From Suilimivivens sp964507235 (GTDB lineage Bacteria; Bacillota; Clostridia; Lachnospirales; Lachnospiraceae), in assembly GCA_964507235.1 (NCBI GenBank), contig CAZDPE010000106.1, positions 1 to 7,784 on the forward strand: a stretch of 7,784 nucleotides of DNA, read 5' to 3'. Positions within the stretch are counted from its first letter, which is position 1. Every line of letters starts with the position of its first letter. A model generated the notes under the pieces. The model searched no databases, was not told where the DNA came from, and was given only the letters and a program-made list of their open reading frames with translations. Both the position numbers and the translations under genes were made by a program. Shown here piece after piece: positions 1 to 5,941 of the stretch.

Positions 1-210
1 AGTGAATATGATAAAGTAATTGCATGTGGGATACTTTCTGGTGCATCTCATAATATTTTAATCTGCTTTGCATATCCGGCATTTTCTGCCAACAATCCAA
101 AGCAAAAAGTAAAAAAGAAGGGAGAGATGCCATTGAGGGAGTTTTATTGGACATGATATGTGATATTATAATAAACAGGAAAAATACTTTCAGAAAGTAA
201 TAAATATTAA
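1..210. other. Leading region without a recognised gene
   Basis: No recognised gene lies here. One forward frame is open from the window edge to a TGA at 154-156; its 51 codons would give a hydrophobic stretch (residues about 6-30) and a basic tail, so it could be the C-terminus of a small membrane protein that begins outside the window. However, a reverse frame is also open across roughly positions 2-235, so openness alone is weak evidence, and neither translation resembles a family I know. The genes often found before recA in Firmicutes (cinA, pgsA) do not match. No terminator-like hairpin separates the possible ORF end from the recA promoter. Treat as unassigned; the forward fragment is the only candidate. 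Confidence 0.25.
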
Positions 211-239
211 TTGACAAAAACGAACATTTGTTTTATCCT
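211..239 (+). promoter_or_regulatory. recA sigma-A promoter
   Basis: A perfect -35 hexamer TTGACA (211-216) is followed after 17 bp by TATCCT (234-239), four of six matches to TATAAT. Transcription would start near 246. The spacer and start region carry two LexA boxes, as expected for an SOS-controlled recA promoter. The assignment rests on motif match, spacing and position 42 bp before the recA start codon. Confidence 0.8.
221..234. promoter_or_regulatory. LexA (DinR) box 1
   Basis: CGAACATTTGTTTT matches the Gram-positive SOS operator pattern CGAACRNRYGTTYC in its GAAC-N4-GTTT core. It sits in the -35/-10 spacer and touches the -10 element, so bound LexA would block RNA polymerase. The right half (GTTTT) is imperfect, suggesting a weaker site than box 2. 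Confidence 0.75.
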
Positions 240-245
240 AATGAA

Positions 246-259
246 AGAACAAACGTTCC
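246..259. promoter_or_regulatory. LexA (DinR) box 2
   Basis: AGAACAAACGTTCC contains a perfect GAAC-N4-GTTC core (247-258) and differs from the SOS consensus mainly in the first base. It overlaps the predicted transcription start. Its centre is 25 bp from that of box 1. Two boxes imply tight repression and possibly cooperative binding. Confidence 0.8.
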
Positions 260-280
260 TATTAAAAGGAGAGCATATTT

Positions 281-1312
281 ATGGAAAAGAATGACAAATT
301 AAAAGCACTTGACGCAGCCCTGAGCCAGATTGAAAAGCAGTTTGGAAAGGGAGCCGTTATGAAACTCGGTGACCCTGCTGCACAGATGAACATAGAAACC
401 ATTCCCACAGGTTCCCTGAGCCTTGATATTGCCTTAGGCCTTGGAGGCATTCCCAAAGGGAGAGTAGTTGAAATTTATGGACCGGAATCCAGCGGTAAGA
501 CTACGGTTACTCTTCATATGATAGCGGAGGTTCAAAAGAACGGAGGAATTGCAGGCTTTATTGATGCAGAACATGCACTTGACCCGGTTTATGCAAAAAA
601 TATAGGTGTTGATGTAGATAATTTATACATATCCCAGCCCGACAACGGGGAACAGGCGCTGGAAATAACGGAAACAATGGTACGTTCAGGAGCGATGGAT
701 ATTGTGGTGGTTGACTCGGTAGCGGCTCTTGTTCCCAAAGCGGAAATTGACGGAGATATGGGAGATAGTCATGTGGGATTGCAGGCGCGTTTGATGTCCC
801 AGGCTCTTCGTAAGCTGACGGCTGTTATCAGCAAGTCTAATTGTACTGTGGTATTTATCAATCAGCTGCGTGAAAAGGTCGGCATTATGTTTGGTAATCC
901 AGAAACAACTACAGGCGGACGTGCACTAAAATTTTATTCCTCCGTAAGAATGGATGTAAGAAGAATAGAATCCTTGAAGCAGGGCGGTGAAGTCATCGGA
1001 AACAGAACCAGAGTAAAGGTTGTGAAAAATAAAATAGCGCCTCCTTTTAAGGAAGCGGAATTTGACATTATGTTTGGAGAAGGCATTTCTTATGTAGGGG
1101 ATGTTCTTGATTTGGCTGCCGATATCAATGTGATTAATAAAAGCGGTGCATGGTATGCATATGAAGGCAATAAGATTGGTCAGGGACGAGAAAATGCCAA
1201 GCAGTACTTAAAGGATAATCCGGATGTGTGCGCTGAAGTAGCCTCTAAGGTTCGGGCACATTTTGGTTTGGACGGAGCAATGACGGCTGCGGCTGCAGAT
1301 GAGGAAGAATAA
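281..1312 (+). CDS. recA: Recombinase RecA
   Basis: RecA, the ATP-dependent strand-exchange protein of homologous recombination and the co-protease that triggers LexA self-cleavage in the SOS response. The 343-residue length is normal. Visible motifs: Walker A GPESSGKT at 67-74, catalytic Glu97 in DAEHALD, Walker B IVVVD at 141-145, Gln195 in the INQLREKVG stretch leading into DNA-binding loop L2, and the usual acidic C-terminal tail (DEEE). The ATG at 281 is preceded by AAGGAGA (266-272) at normal spacing, and the N-terminus matches the family. Expression should be LexA-controlled through the two boxes upstream. recX follows 58 bp downstream, fitting a recA-recX pair. Nothing in the protein looks odd. 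Confidence 0.99.
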   Translation: MEKNDKLKALDAALSQIEKQFGKGAVMKLGDPAAQMNIETIPTGSLSLDIALGLGGIPKGRVVEIYGPESSGKTTVTLHMIAEVQKNGGIAGFIDAEHALDPVYAKNIGVDVDNLYISQPDNGEQALEITETMVRSGAMDIVVVDSVAALVPKAEIDGDMGDSHVGLQARLMSQALRKLTAVISKSNCTVVFINQLREKVGIMFGNPETTTGGRALKFYSSVRMDVRRIESLKQGGEVIGNRTRVKVVKNKIAPPFKEAEFDIMFGEGISYVGDVLDLAADINVINKSGAWYAYEGNKIGQGRENAKQYLKDNPDVCAEVASKVRAHFGLDGAMTAAAADEEE

Positions 1313-1319
1313 ATAGGTA

Positions 1320-1342
1320 TTACAGTGTTGAATGCACTGTAA
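1320..1342 (+). other. recA-recX intergenic hairpin
   Basis: A perfect 8-bp inverted repeat, TTACAGTG (1320-1327) and CACTGTAA (1335-1342), encloses a 7-nt loop, starting 8 nt after the recA stop. No T-run follows, so it is not a classical terminator. It could stabilise the recA 3' end or lower read-through into recX; that role is inference. Confidence 0.5.
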
Positions 1343-1370
1343 CATTTCACCGCGGAGGATGTGAAAATTT

Positions 1371-1994
1371 ATGGTAGTTACAAAAATATCGGAAATTTCC
1401 AAGTCCAGAATGCAGGTTATGATTGACAACGAATTCGCCTTTGTATTATACAAAGGCGAATTGCGCATATATCATTTGAAAGAGGGCGAAGAAATTTCGG
1501 ATGGTGTATATGAGGAAATTATGGAAACAGTTCTGCCAAGGCGTGCCAAACTGAGGGCTATGAATCTTCTGAAATCACGCGCCTATACGGAAAAACAGCT
1601 TGCAGACAAGCTGAAGCAGGGAGGTTATCCTGAAGAAATTGTAAGAAAGGCTGTTTCTTATGTGTCTTCATTCGGTTATATAAATGACAGACAGTATGCG
1701 GCGGATTTTATTGAATATAACAAGGGAAATAAGAGCAGAACCTGGATTTTTAATGCTTTGATGAGAAGGGGAATCGGAAAGGAAATCATTCAGGAAGTGT
1801 GGGAAGAAAACGCCGGAAATGAAGATAAAAGCCTTGAATATGAGCAGATACTTTCCTGGATGAAAAAGAAAAATTTTAATGCCGGAGAGGCAACTTATGA
1901 GGAAACGCAGAAGTTCTGCGCCTTTCTATACAGAAAGGGATTTCAAATTGATACTATCCGAAGTATACTTTCACTTGACATAACATCAATTTAA
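1371..1994 (+). CDS. recX: Regulatory protein RecX
   Basis: RecX binds RecA filaments and limits RecA activity. The 207 residues fit the longer Firmicutes form. After a roughly 55-residue N-terminal region come helical three-helix repeats: the first around 60-100 carries the family signature (RAMNLL, YTEKQLADKL), then FGYINDRQYAADFI around 101-113, then RTWIFNALMRRGI around 123-135, and a degenerate last module. The ATG at 1371 follows GGAGG (1354-1358) with a rather long 12-nt spacer; an in-frame ATG at 1359 is immediately followed by TGA and can be excluded. Placement directly after recA is a frequent arrangement and implies co-transcription from the SOS promoter, although the intergenic hairpin may reduce recX output. 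Confidence 0.93.
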   Translation: MVVTKISEISKSRMQVMIDNEFAFVLYKGELRIYHLKEGEEISDGVYEEIMETVLPRRAKLRAMNLLKSRAYTEKQLADKLKQGGYPEEIVRKAVSYVSSFGYINDRQYAADFIEYNKGNKSRTWIFNALMRRGIGKEIIQEVWEENAGNEDKSLEYEQILSWMKKKNFNAGEATYEETQKFCAFLYRKGFQIDTIRSILSLDITSI

Positions 1995-2042
1995 GTTTAA
2001 AATTTATGTATTGTAAATTTGTTTTTAGAATGTTTAACTTTC

Positions 2043-2076
2043 AATAAACTTACATGAATAACATGTCTTGTTTATT
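2043..2076 (+). other. A/T-rich interrupted hairpin upstream of rny
   Basis: AATAAAC (2043-2049) pairs with GTTTATT (2070-2076), and inside it ACATG (2052-2056) pairs with CATGT (2062-2066) around an AATAA loop; a small internal loop separates the two stems. No T-tract follows, so it is not an obvious terminator. It lies in the 141-bp recX-rny gap, where I find only weak promoter-like hexamers (for example TTGTTT at 2068 with TAGATA at 2091). Confidence 0.35.
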
Positions 2077-2117
2077 ACATACATTCTATATAGATAAGCG
2101 TACAATGAAAATTTAAT

Positions 2118-2131
2118 AAGGAGGTGCTCCT
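2118..2131 (+). promoter_or_regulatory. rny ribosome binding site inside a hairpin
   Basis: AAGGAGGTG (2118-2126) is a full-length complement of the 16S rRNA 3' end and lies 9 nt before the rny ATG. Its AGGAG (2119-2123) is also perfectly complementary to CTCCT (2127-2131) across a 3-nt loop, so the Shine-Dalgarno can fold onto itself. The pairing is directly visible; an effect on translation is inference. Confidence 0.6.
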
Positions 2132-2135
2132 GTAA

Positions 2136-3665
2136 ATGGTGCAAGTTTTGATAGCAGTAATCATTACTCTGATTATATCCGCTGCAATTACCTGGGTACT
2201 TGCCTCTGTGTATCACAAAAAGGTGTCAGAAGCAAAGATAGGAAGTGCAGAAGATAAGGCCAGGGAGATTATTGATGAAGCTTTGAAAACTGCTGAAACC
2301 AAGAAGCGAGAGGCTTTGCTGGAAGTAAAGGAAGAGTCCATTCGCACTAAGAACGATTTGGATAAGGAAATCAAGGAGCGTCGTGCGGAAGCACAACGTT
2401 ACGAGCGCAGAGTTCAGCAGAAAGAAGAAACCATCGATAAAAAATCAGAGGCGATTGAGAAAAAGGAAGCTAATCTTGTTGCACGGGAAGAAGAACTTTC
2501 CAGACAGAGAGAAGAGATTTCCAAGCTGAATGAACAGCGGTTACAGGAACTGGAACGAATCTCAGGTTTGACCTCCGAACAGGCAAAAGAATATTTATTG
2601 AAAATTGTTGAAGATGAAGTGAAGCATGAAACGGCTGTTATGATTAAAGAATTAGAGAGCCGCGCTAAAGAAGAAGCAGACAAAAAGGCGAAGGAATATG
2701 TAGTAAATGCCATTCAAAAATGTGCAGCAGACCATGTGTCTGAAACTACAATCTCCGTCGTACAGCTTCCTAACGATGAGATGAAAGGAAGAATCATCGG
2801 CAGAGCCCTTGAAACTCTGACGGGCGTTGATTTGATTATTGATGATACGCCGGAAGCAGTTATTCTTTCAGGGTTTGATCCTATTCGTCGTGAGGTTGCA
2901 AGAATTGCCCTTGAAAAACTGATTGTGGATGGACGTATTCATCCTGCAAGAATTGAAGAAATGGTTGAAAAGGCGCAAAAAGAAGTAGAAGTCATGATTA
3001 AAGAGGAAGGAGAGGCCGCTACTTTAGAAGTAGGAGTGCATGGTATCCATCCTGAACTTGTAAGATTACTTGGTAAGATGAAATTCAGAACCAGTTATGG
3101 TCAGAATGCATTAAAGCATTCCATTGAAGTAGCGCAGCTGTCAGGCCTGCTTGCTGCAGAAATGGGGCTGGATGTCAGAGTTGCCAAACGTGCAGGCTTA
3201 CTGCATGATATAGGTAAGGCTGTTGACCATGAAATGGAAGGCTCCCATATACAGCTCGGCGTTGAACTTTGCAGAAAGTACAAGGAGTCAGCTATAGTTA
3301 TAAATGCAGTAGAATCACATCATGGCGATGTAGAACCTCAGTCCTTGATTGCATGTATTGTACAAGCTTCAGATACAATATCGGCAGCAAGACCGGGTGC
3401 AAGAAGAGAAACGCTTGAAACGTATACAAGCCGACTCAAACAATTAGAAGATATTACAAACAATTTCAAAGGTGTAGATAAGTCTTTTGCTATTCAGGCA
3501 GGTAGAGAGATTCGTGTAATGGTAGTTCCGAATCAAATTTCTGATTCTGATATGGTGCTTTTAGCGCGCGATATTTCCAAGCAGATTGAAGCTGAACTGG
3601 AATATCCCGGACAGATAAAAGTAAATGTAATCAGAGAATCCCGCGTAATTGATTACGCAAAATAA
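2136..3665 (+). CDS. rny: Ribonuclease Y, with KH-domain GXXG loop deleted
   Basis: RNase Y, the membrane-anchored endoribonuclease that starts bulk mRNA decay and processes operon transcripts in many Firmicutes. The 509 residues show an N-terminal membrane helix (about 3-25), a long charged coiled coil (about 30-200), a KH domain (about 205-270) and an HD domain with His357-Asp358 in LLHDIGK and a later SHHGD motif. The C-terminus (IRESRVIDYAK) is intact. The oddity is in the KH domain: the family reads GRIIGREGRN..., but here GRIIGR (218-223) runs directly into ALETLTG, so EGRNIR is missing, removing the second Gly of GXXG and the first turn of the next helix. B. subtilis RNase Y has 520 residues with the HD pair at 368-369, an offset of 11, of which this lesion explains six. 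The reading frame is otherwise clean. The HD nuclease should be intact, while KH RNA binding is probably altered. Confidence 0.97.
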   Translation: MVQVLIAVIITLIISAAITWVLASVYHKKVSEAKIGSAEDKAREIIDEALKTAETKKREALLEVKEESIRTKNDLDKEIKERRAEAQRYERRVQQKEETIDKKSEAIEKKEANLVAREEELSRQREEISKLNEQRLQELERISGLTSEQAKEYLLKIVEDEVKHETAVMIKELESRAKEEADKKAKEYVVNAIQKCAADHVSETTISVVQLPNDEMKGRIIGRALETLTGVDLIIDDTPEAVILSGFDPIRREVARIALEKLIVDGRIHPARIEEMVEKAQKEVEVMIKEEGEAATLEVGVHGIHPELVRLLGKMKFRTSYGQNALKHSIEVAQLSGLLAAEMGLDVRVAKRAGLLHDIGKAVDHEMEGSHIQLGVELCRKYKESAIVINAVESHHGDVEPQSLIACIVQASDTISAARPGARRETLETYTSRLKQLEDITNNFKGVDKSFAIQAGREIRVMVVPNQISDSDMVLLARDISKQIEAELEYPGQIKVNVIRESRVIDYAK

Positions 3666-3678
3666 TATTAACAGGAAA

Positions 3679-3713
3679 GCAATGGAAAACACGTTCTGTG
3701 AATTTTCTATTGC
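3679..3713 (+). other. rny 3'UTR hairpin
   Basis: GCAATGGAAAA (3679-3689) pairs with TTTTCTATTGC (3703-3713) over 11 bp including one G-U pair; the 13-nt loop contains a further CAC/GTG pairing. It ends 10 nt before the rny terminator stem, giving a double-hairpin 3' end. A role as a 3' stability element is inference. Confidence 0.55.
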
Positions 3714-3723
3714 CATGAATCAG

Positions 3724-3755
3724 CGGCAGAAACCTTATGGTTTCTGCCGATTTTT
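3724..3755 (+). terminator. Intrinsic terminator after rny
   Basis: Perfect 11-bp stem CGGCAGAAACC (3724-3734) and GGTTTCTGCCG (3739-3749) with a TTAT loop, followed after one base by TTTTT (3751-3755). It ends the recA-recX-rny transcription block 58 bp after the rny stop. Confidence 0.9.
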
Positions 3756-3766
3756 ACGTGCATAAT

Positions 3767-3851
3767 AAAAGGAAGGTCCGTAAATGGTATTTCCTTTTAC
3801 CATTTGTATATTTTGCATAAAAATTCCGTTAAATATCCAAAATATTCGGAA
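3767..3851 (+). other. Cluster of short inverted repeats in the rny-aminotransferase gap
   Basis: No gene lies between the rny terminator and 3971 (about 215 bp). AAATGGTA (3782-3789) pairs perfectly with TACCATTT (3798-3805). The loop of that hairpin is also complementary to AAAAGGAA (3767-3774), through TTCCTTTT (3791-3798), which would give either an alternative hairpin or a pseudoknot. Further on, TTCCG (3824-3828) pairs with CGGAA (3847-3851), enclosing AATAT/ATATT. Function unknown; A/T-rich sequence makes some chance pairing likely. Confidence 0.35.
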
Positions 3852-3867
3852 AAAGGAGCAGTAAAAA

Positions 3868-3895
3868 TTGCTTGTAGGATTTAGTGCGCTATAGT
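3868..3895 (+). promoter_or_regulatory. Possible promoter of the aminotransferase gene
   Basis: TTGCTT (3868-3873), a weak -35, is spaced 16 bp from TATAGT (3890-3895), which matches TATAAT at five of six positions. Because a strong terminator precedes the gene, some promoter is expected in this gap. An alternative weaker pair lies at 3912 (TTGGAT) and 3936 (GATACT). Confidence 0.35.
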
Positions 3896-3915
3896 AAAAT
3901 AATATGTGGTTTTGG

Positions 3916-3927
3916 ATTGTATACAAT
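3916..3927. promoter_or_regulatory. 12-bp palindrome, possible operator
   Basis: ATTGTATACAAT is a perfect palindrome located 44 bp before the aminotransferase start and just downstream of the likely promoter. The GT-N-AC style symmetry resembles operators of GntR-family repressors, but no regulator gene is in the window. Operator function is inference. Confidence 0.3.
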
Positions 3928-3970
3928 TATCCAACGATACTATATCAGTTATTCAGGAGGAATATGCGGT

Positions 3971-5257
3971 ATGAAGGCATATAAGGAATTAAGCAAAGGA
4001 GAACTTCTTACTTTGAAAGAAGAATTGAACAAAGAATATGAAGAGGTTAAAGCAAAAGGTCTGAAGCTTGATATGTCGAGAGGAAAACCGGCTTCCTCCC
4101 AGCTTGATATGGAAATGGAATTTATGGATGTGTTGAATTCCGAAACCGAATTAAAAACAGAAGCAGGCGTTGACTGCAGGAACTATGGTATTTTAGAGGG
4201 AATTCCGGAAGCCAGGAGGTTAATGGGAGATATGATTTCCGTACCCGCAGAGAATGTGATTGTATGCGGCAATGCGAGCCTGACGATTATGTATGATACA
4301 GTCGCTCGTTCCATGATTTTTGGAGTGATGGGTTCTACGCCCTGGTGTAAGCTTGATAAAGTGAAATTTTTGTGTCCCGTACCGGGATATGACAGACATT
4401 TTGCCATAACAGAGCAGTTTGGAATCGAAATGATAAATGTTCCCATGACAAAGACAGGACCTGATATGGATGTTGTGGAAAAGCTTGTCAGTGAGGATGA
4501 ATCAATTAAGGGTATCTGGTGCGTACCGAAATATTCCAATCCTCAGGGAATTACTTATTCAGATGAAACGGTAAAAAGATTTGCAGCATTAAAGCCGGCA
4601 GCAAAGGATTTCAGAATTTTCTGGGATAATGCGTATGTCATTCATGATTTATATGAAGATGAATGTGATGAACTTCTGGATATTCTGGGTGAATGTGAAA
4701 AAGCAGGCAATCCCGATATGGTATATGAGTTCTGCTCTACCTCCAAGGTAACTTTTCCGGGAGGCGGTATTGCAGCGGTAGCGGCTTCTAAAGCCAATTT
4801 GGAATATTTTATAAAAACGATGACAATCCAGACAATTGGCCATGATAAGCTGAATCAGCTGCGTCATGTGAAATATTTTAAGAATATTGACGGTATGAAA
4901 GCCCATATGAAAAAGCATGCGGCCATTATGCGGCCCAAGTTTGAAGCAGTGCTTCAGGTTCTTGAAAATGAACTTTCAGGTTTGGAAATCGGTTCATGGG
5001 TAAAACCTAACGGCGGTTATTTTATTTCCTTCGATGCACTTCCCGGCTGTGCAAAAGAAATTGTAAGCAAATGCAGAGAAGCGGGAGTTGTATTAACAGG
5101 GGCAGGAGCTACTTATCCGTATAAGAATGACCCTCAGGACAGTAATATCAGGCTGGCGCCTACTTTCCCTACATCAGAAGAGCTGGCAATGGCTGCGGAT
5201 TTGTTTGTTCTTTGCGTAAAAATGGTAAGTGTGGATAAAATACTTGCCGGTAAATAG
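3971..5257 (+). CDS. PLP-dependent aspartate aminotransferase, group Ic (MocR-like)
   Basis: A fold-type I pyridoxal-phosphate aminotransferase, best placed in the group Ic aspartate aminotransferases (Aminotran_MocR family), which exchange amino groups between aspartate and 2-oxoglutarate in the cytoplasm. Visible features in the 428 residues: SRGKP near the N-terminus, the cofactor-phosphate segment GNASL, Asn190 in YSNPQG, Asp219 and Tyr222 in WDNAY (ring nitrogen and oxygen contacts), Lys259 in STSKVTFPGGG as the Schiff-base lysine, and Arg394 in NIRLAPTFP as the substrate carboxylate arginine. There is no DNA-binding domain, so it is an enzyme rather than a MocR regulator. The ATG at 3971 is chosen because AGGAGG (3955-3960) lies 10 nt upstream; an extension to an ATG at 3884 would add 29 unrelated residues. 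Exact substrate is family-based inference. Confidence 0.92.
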   Translation: MKAYKELSKGELLTLKEELNKEYEEVKAKGLKLDMSRGKPASSQLDMEMEFMDVLNSETELKTEAGVDCRNYGILEGIPEARRLMGDMISVPAENVIVCGNASLTIMYDTVARSMIFGVMGSTPWCKLDKVKFLCPVPGYDRHFAITEQFGIEMINVPMTKTGPDMDVVEKLVSEDESIKGIWCVPKYSNPQGITYSDETVKRFAALKPAAKDFRIFWDNAYVIHDLYEDECDELLDILGECEKAGNPDMVYEFCSTSKVTFPGGGIAAVAASKANLEYFIKTMTIQTIGHDKLNQLRHVKYFKNIDGMKAHMKKHAAIMRPKFEAVLQVLENELSGLEIGSWVKPNGGYFISFDALPGCAKEIVSKCREAGVVLTGAGATYPYKNDPQDSNIRLAPTFPTSEELAMAADLFVLCVKMVSVDKILAGK

Positions 5258-5261
5258 GACA

Positions 5262-5297
5262 GTGTGAAAAATAAGGCTGATAGCTTATTTTTCACAC
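5262..5297 (+). other. Perfect 14-bp hairpin after the aminotransferase gene
   Basis: GTGTGAAAAATAAG (5262-5275) and CTTATTTTTCACAC (5284-5297) form a perfect 14-bp stem around an 8-nt loop, 4 nt after the aminotransferase stop. The T-run lies inside the stem instead of after it, so this is not a textbook terminator, although it may slow transcription or protect the mRNA 3' end. It abuts the next hairpin with no gap. Confidence 0.6.
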
Positions 5298-5395
5298 AGC
5301 TATTTGTGCCGGAGCGTCACAAATAGCTCTGATGACAGAAGAGAAGCCTTCTTCGCGGATTCTTCTTCGCCCGTCGGTAACGCTCCGGAACGGAG
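5298..5395 (+). promoter_or_regulatory. Structured nudF leader with possible pseudoknot and SD switch
   Basis: AGCTATTTGTG (5298-5308) and CACAAATAGCT (5318-5328) form a perfect 11-bp stem. Its entire 9-nt loop CCGGAGCGT (5309-5317) is perfectly complementary to ACGCTCCGG (5380-5388). Part of that segment, CTCCG (5383-5387), can instead pair with CGGAG (5391-5395), which contains the nudF Shine-Dalgarno GGAG 6 nt before the ATG. The two pairings exclude each other, as in a translational switch. Between them lies CTTCTTCGC repeated at 5348-5356 and 5362-5370. I do not recognise a known riboswitch class. The pairings are seen directly; the switching is inference, and the block could instead be an intergenic repeat. 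Confidence 0.5.
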
Positions 5396-5401
5396 ATTAA
5401 G

Positions 5402-5935
5402 ATGGAAGAATTTAAGAGATTGTCCCGTGACCTGGTACAGAAGGGTGCAATTATTGATTATTATCAGGATACAATCCAGGTTCCTAACGGAAATATTGTA
5501 AAATGGGATTTTATCAAACATAACGGAGCGGCGGCAGTGGTGCCGGTGGATGATCAGGGCAGGCTGATTATGGTAAGTCAGTACAGGAATGCCCTTGACA
5601 GGTATACAATAGAGATTCCGGCAGGCGGATTGAACGGTATAGATGAGCCAACAAAAGATGCGGCAGCCAGAGAGCTGACCGAGGAAACAGGATATACGGC
5701 TGAAAAACTGGAATTGCTTCTTACTATCAGGACGACAGTAGCATTTTGCAATGAGAAGATTGATATTTATGTGGCAACAGGTTTAACGCCCGGGAAACAG
5801 CATCTTGATGAGGATGAGTATGTAACTGTAAAGGCTTATGATTTGGAAGAACTGATTCAGAAAGTGTTGACAAATGAAATACAGGATGCCAAAACAGTAT
5901 CGGCTATTTTGGCATATAAAGAAAAATACAGATAA
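5402..5935 (+). CDS. nudF: ADP-ribose pyrophosphatase (Nudix hydrolase)
   Basis: A cytoplasmic Nudix hydrolase of the ADP-ribose pyrophosphatase type, which splits ADP-ribose into AMP and ribose 5-phosphate. The 177-residue length is normal for this group. The Nudix box is complete: G76, E82, then R90-E91-L92-T93-E94-E95-T96-G97-Y98, fitting G-x5-E-x7-REUxEExGU, preceded by the IEIPAGG strand typical of ADP-ribose hydrolases. An N-terminal strand region (about 15-65) fits the domain-swapped dimer architecture of the group. The ATG at 5402 has GGAG (5392-5395) at 6-nt spacing; that site can be sequestered by the leader hairpin. No convincing promoter is seen directly upstream, so it may be expressed by read-through from the aminotransferase gene. 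A terminator follows immediately. Position before spoIIM and xerD agrees with nudF of B. subtilis. Confidence 0.9.
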   Translation: MEEFKRLSRDLVQKGAIIDYYQDTIQVPNGNIVKWDFIKHNGAAAVVPVDDQGRLIMVSQYRNALDRYTIEIPAGGLNGIDEPTKDAAARELTEETGYTAEKLELLLTIRTTVAFCNEKIDIYVATGLTPGKQHLDEDEYVTVKAYDLEELIQKVLTNEIQDAKTVSAILAYKEKYR

Positions 5936-5941
5936 TGCTGT

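Noticed and set aside
2..235. Long open reverse-strand frame at the left edge
   Set aside because: It runs over the recA promoter, has no recognisable product, and codes across A/T-rich DNA where few reverse stops occur by chance.
3884..3970. Upstream in-frame extension of the aminotransferase to ATG 3884
   Set aside because: The added 29 residues are unlike the family, have no ribosome binding site, and overlap the promoter-like region and palindrome; AGGAGG points to 3971.
5298..5345. Hammerhead ribozyme suggested by CTGATGA at 5329-5335 directly after a hairpin
   Set aside because: The required GAAA after stem II is missing, and the three bases before the candidate stem I read CAC, so no NUH cleavage site exists.
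5300..5521. Small overlapping ORFs on both strands across the nudF leader
   Set aside because: They run through hairpins and into nudF, lack convincing ribosome binding sites, and resemble no family; the structured DNA explains the open frames.
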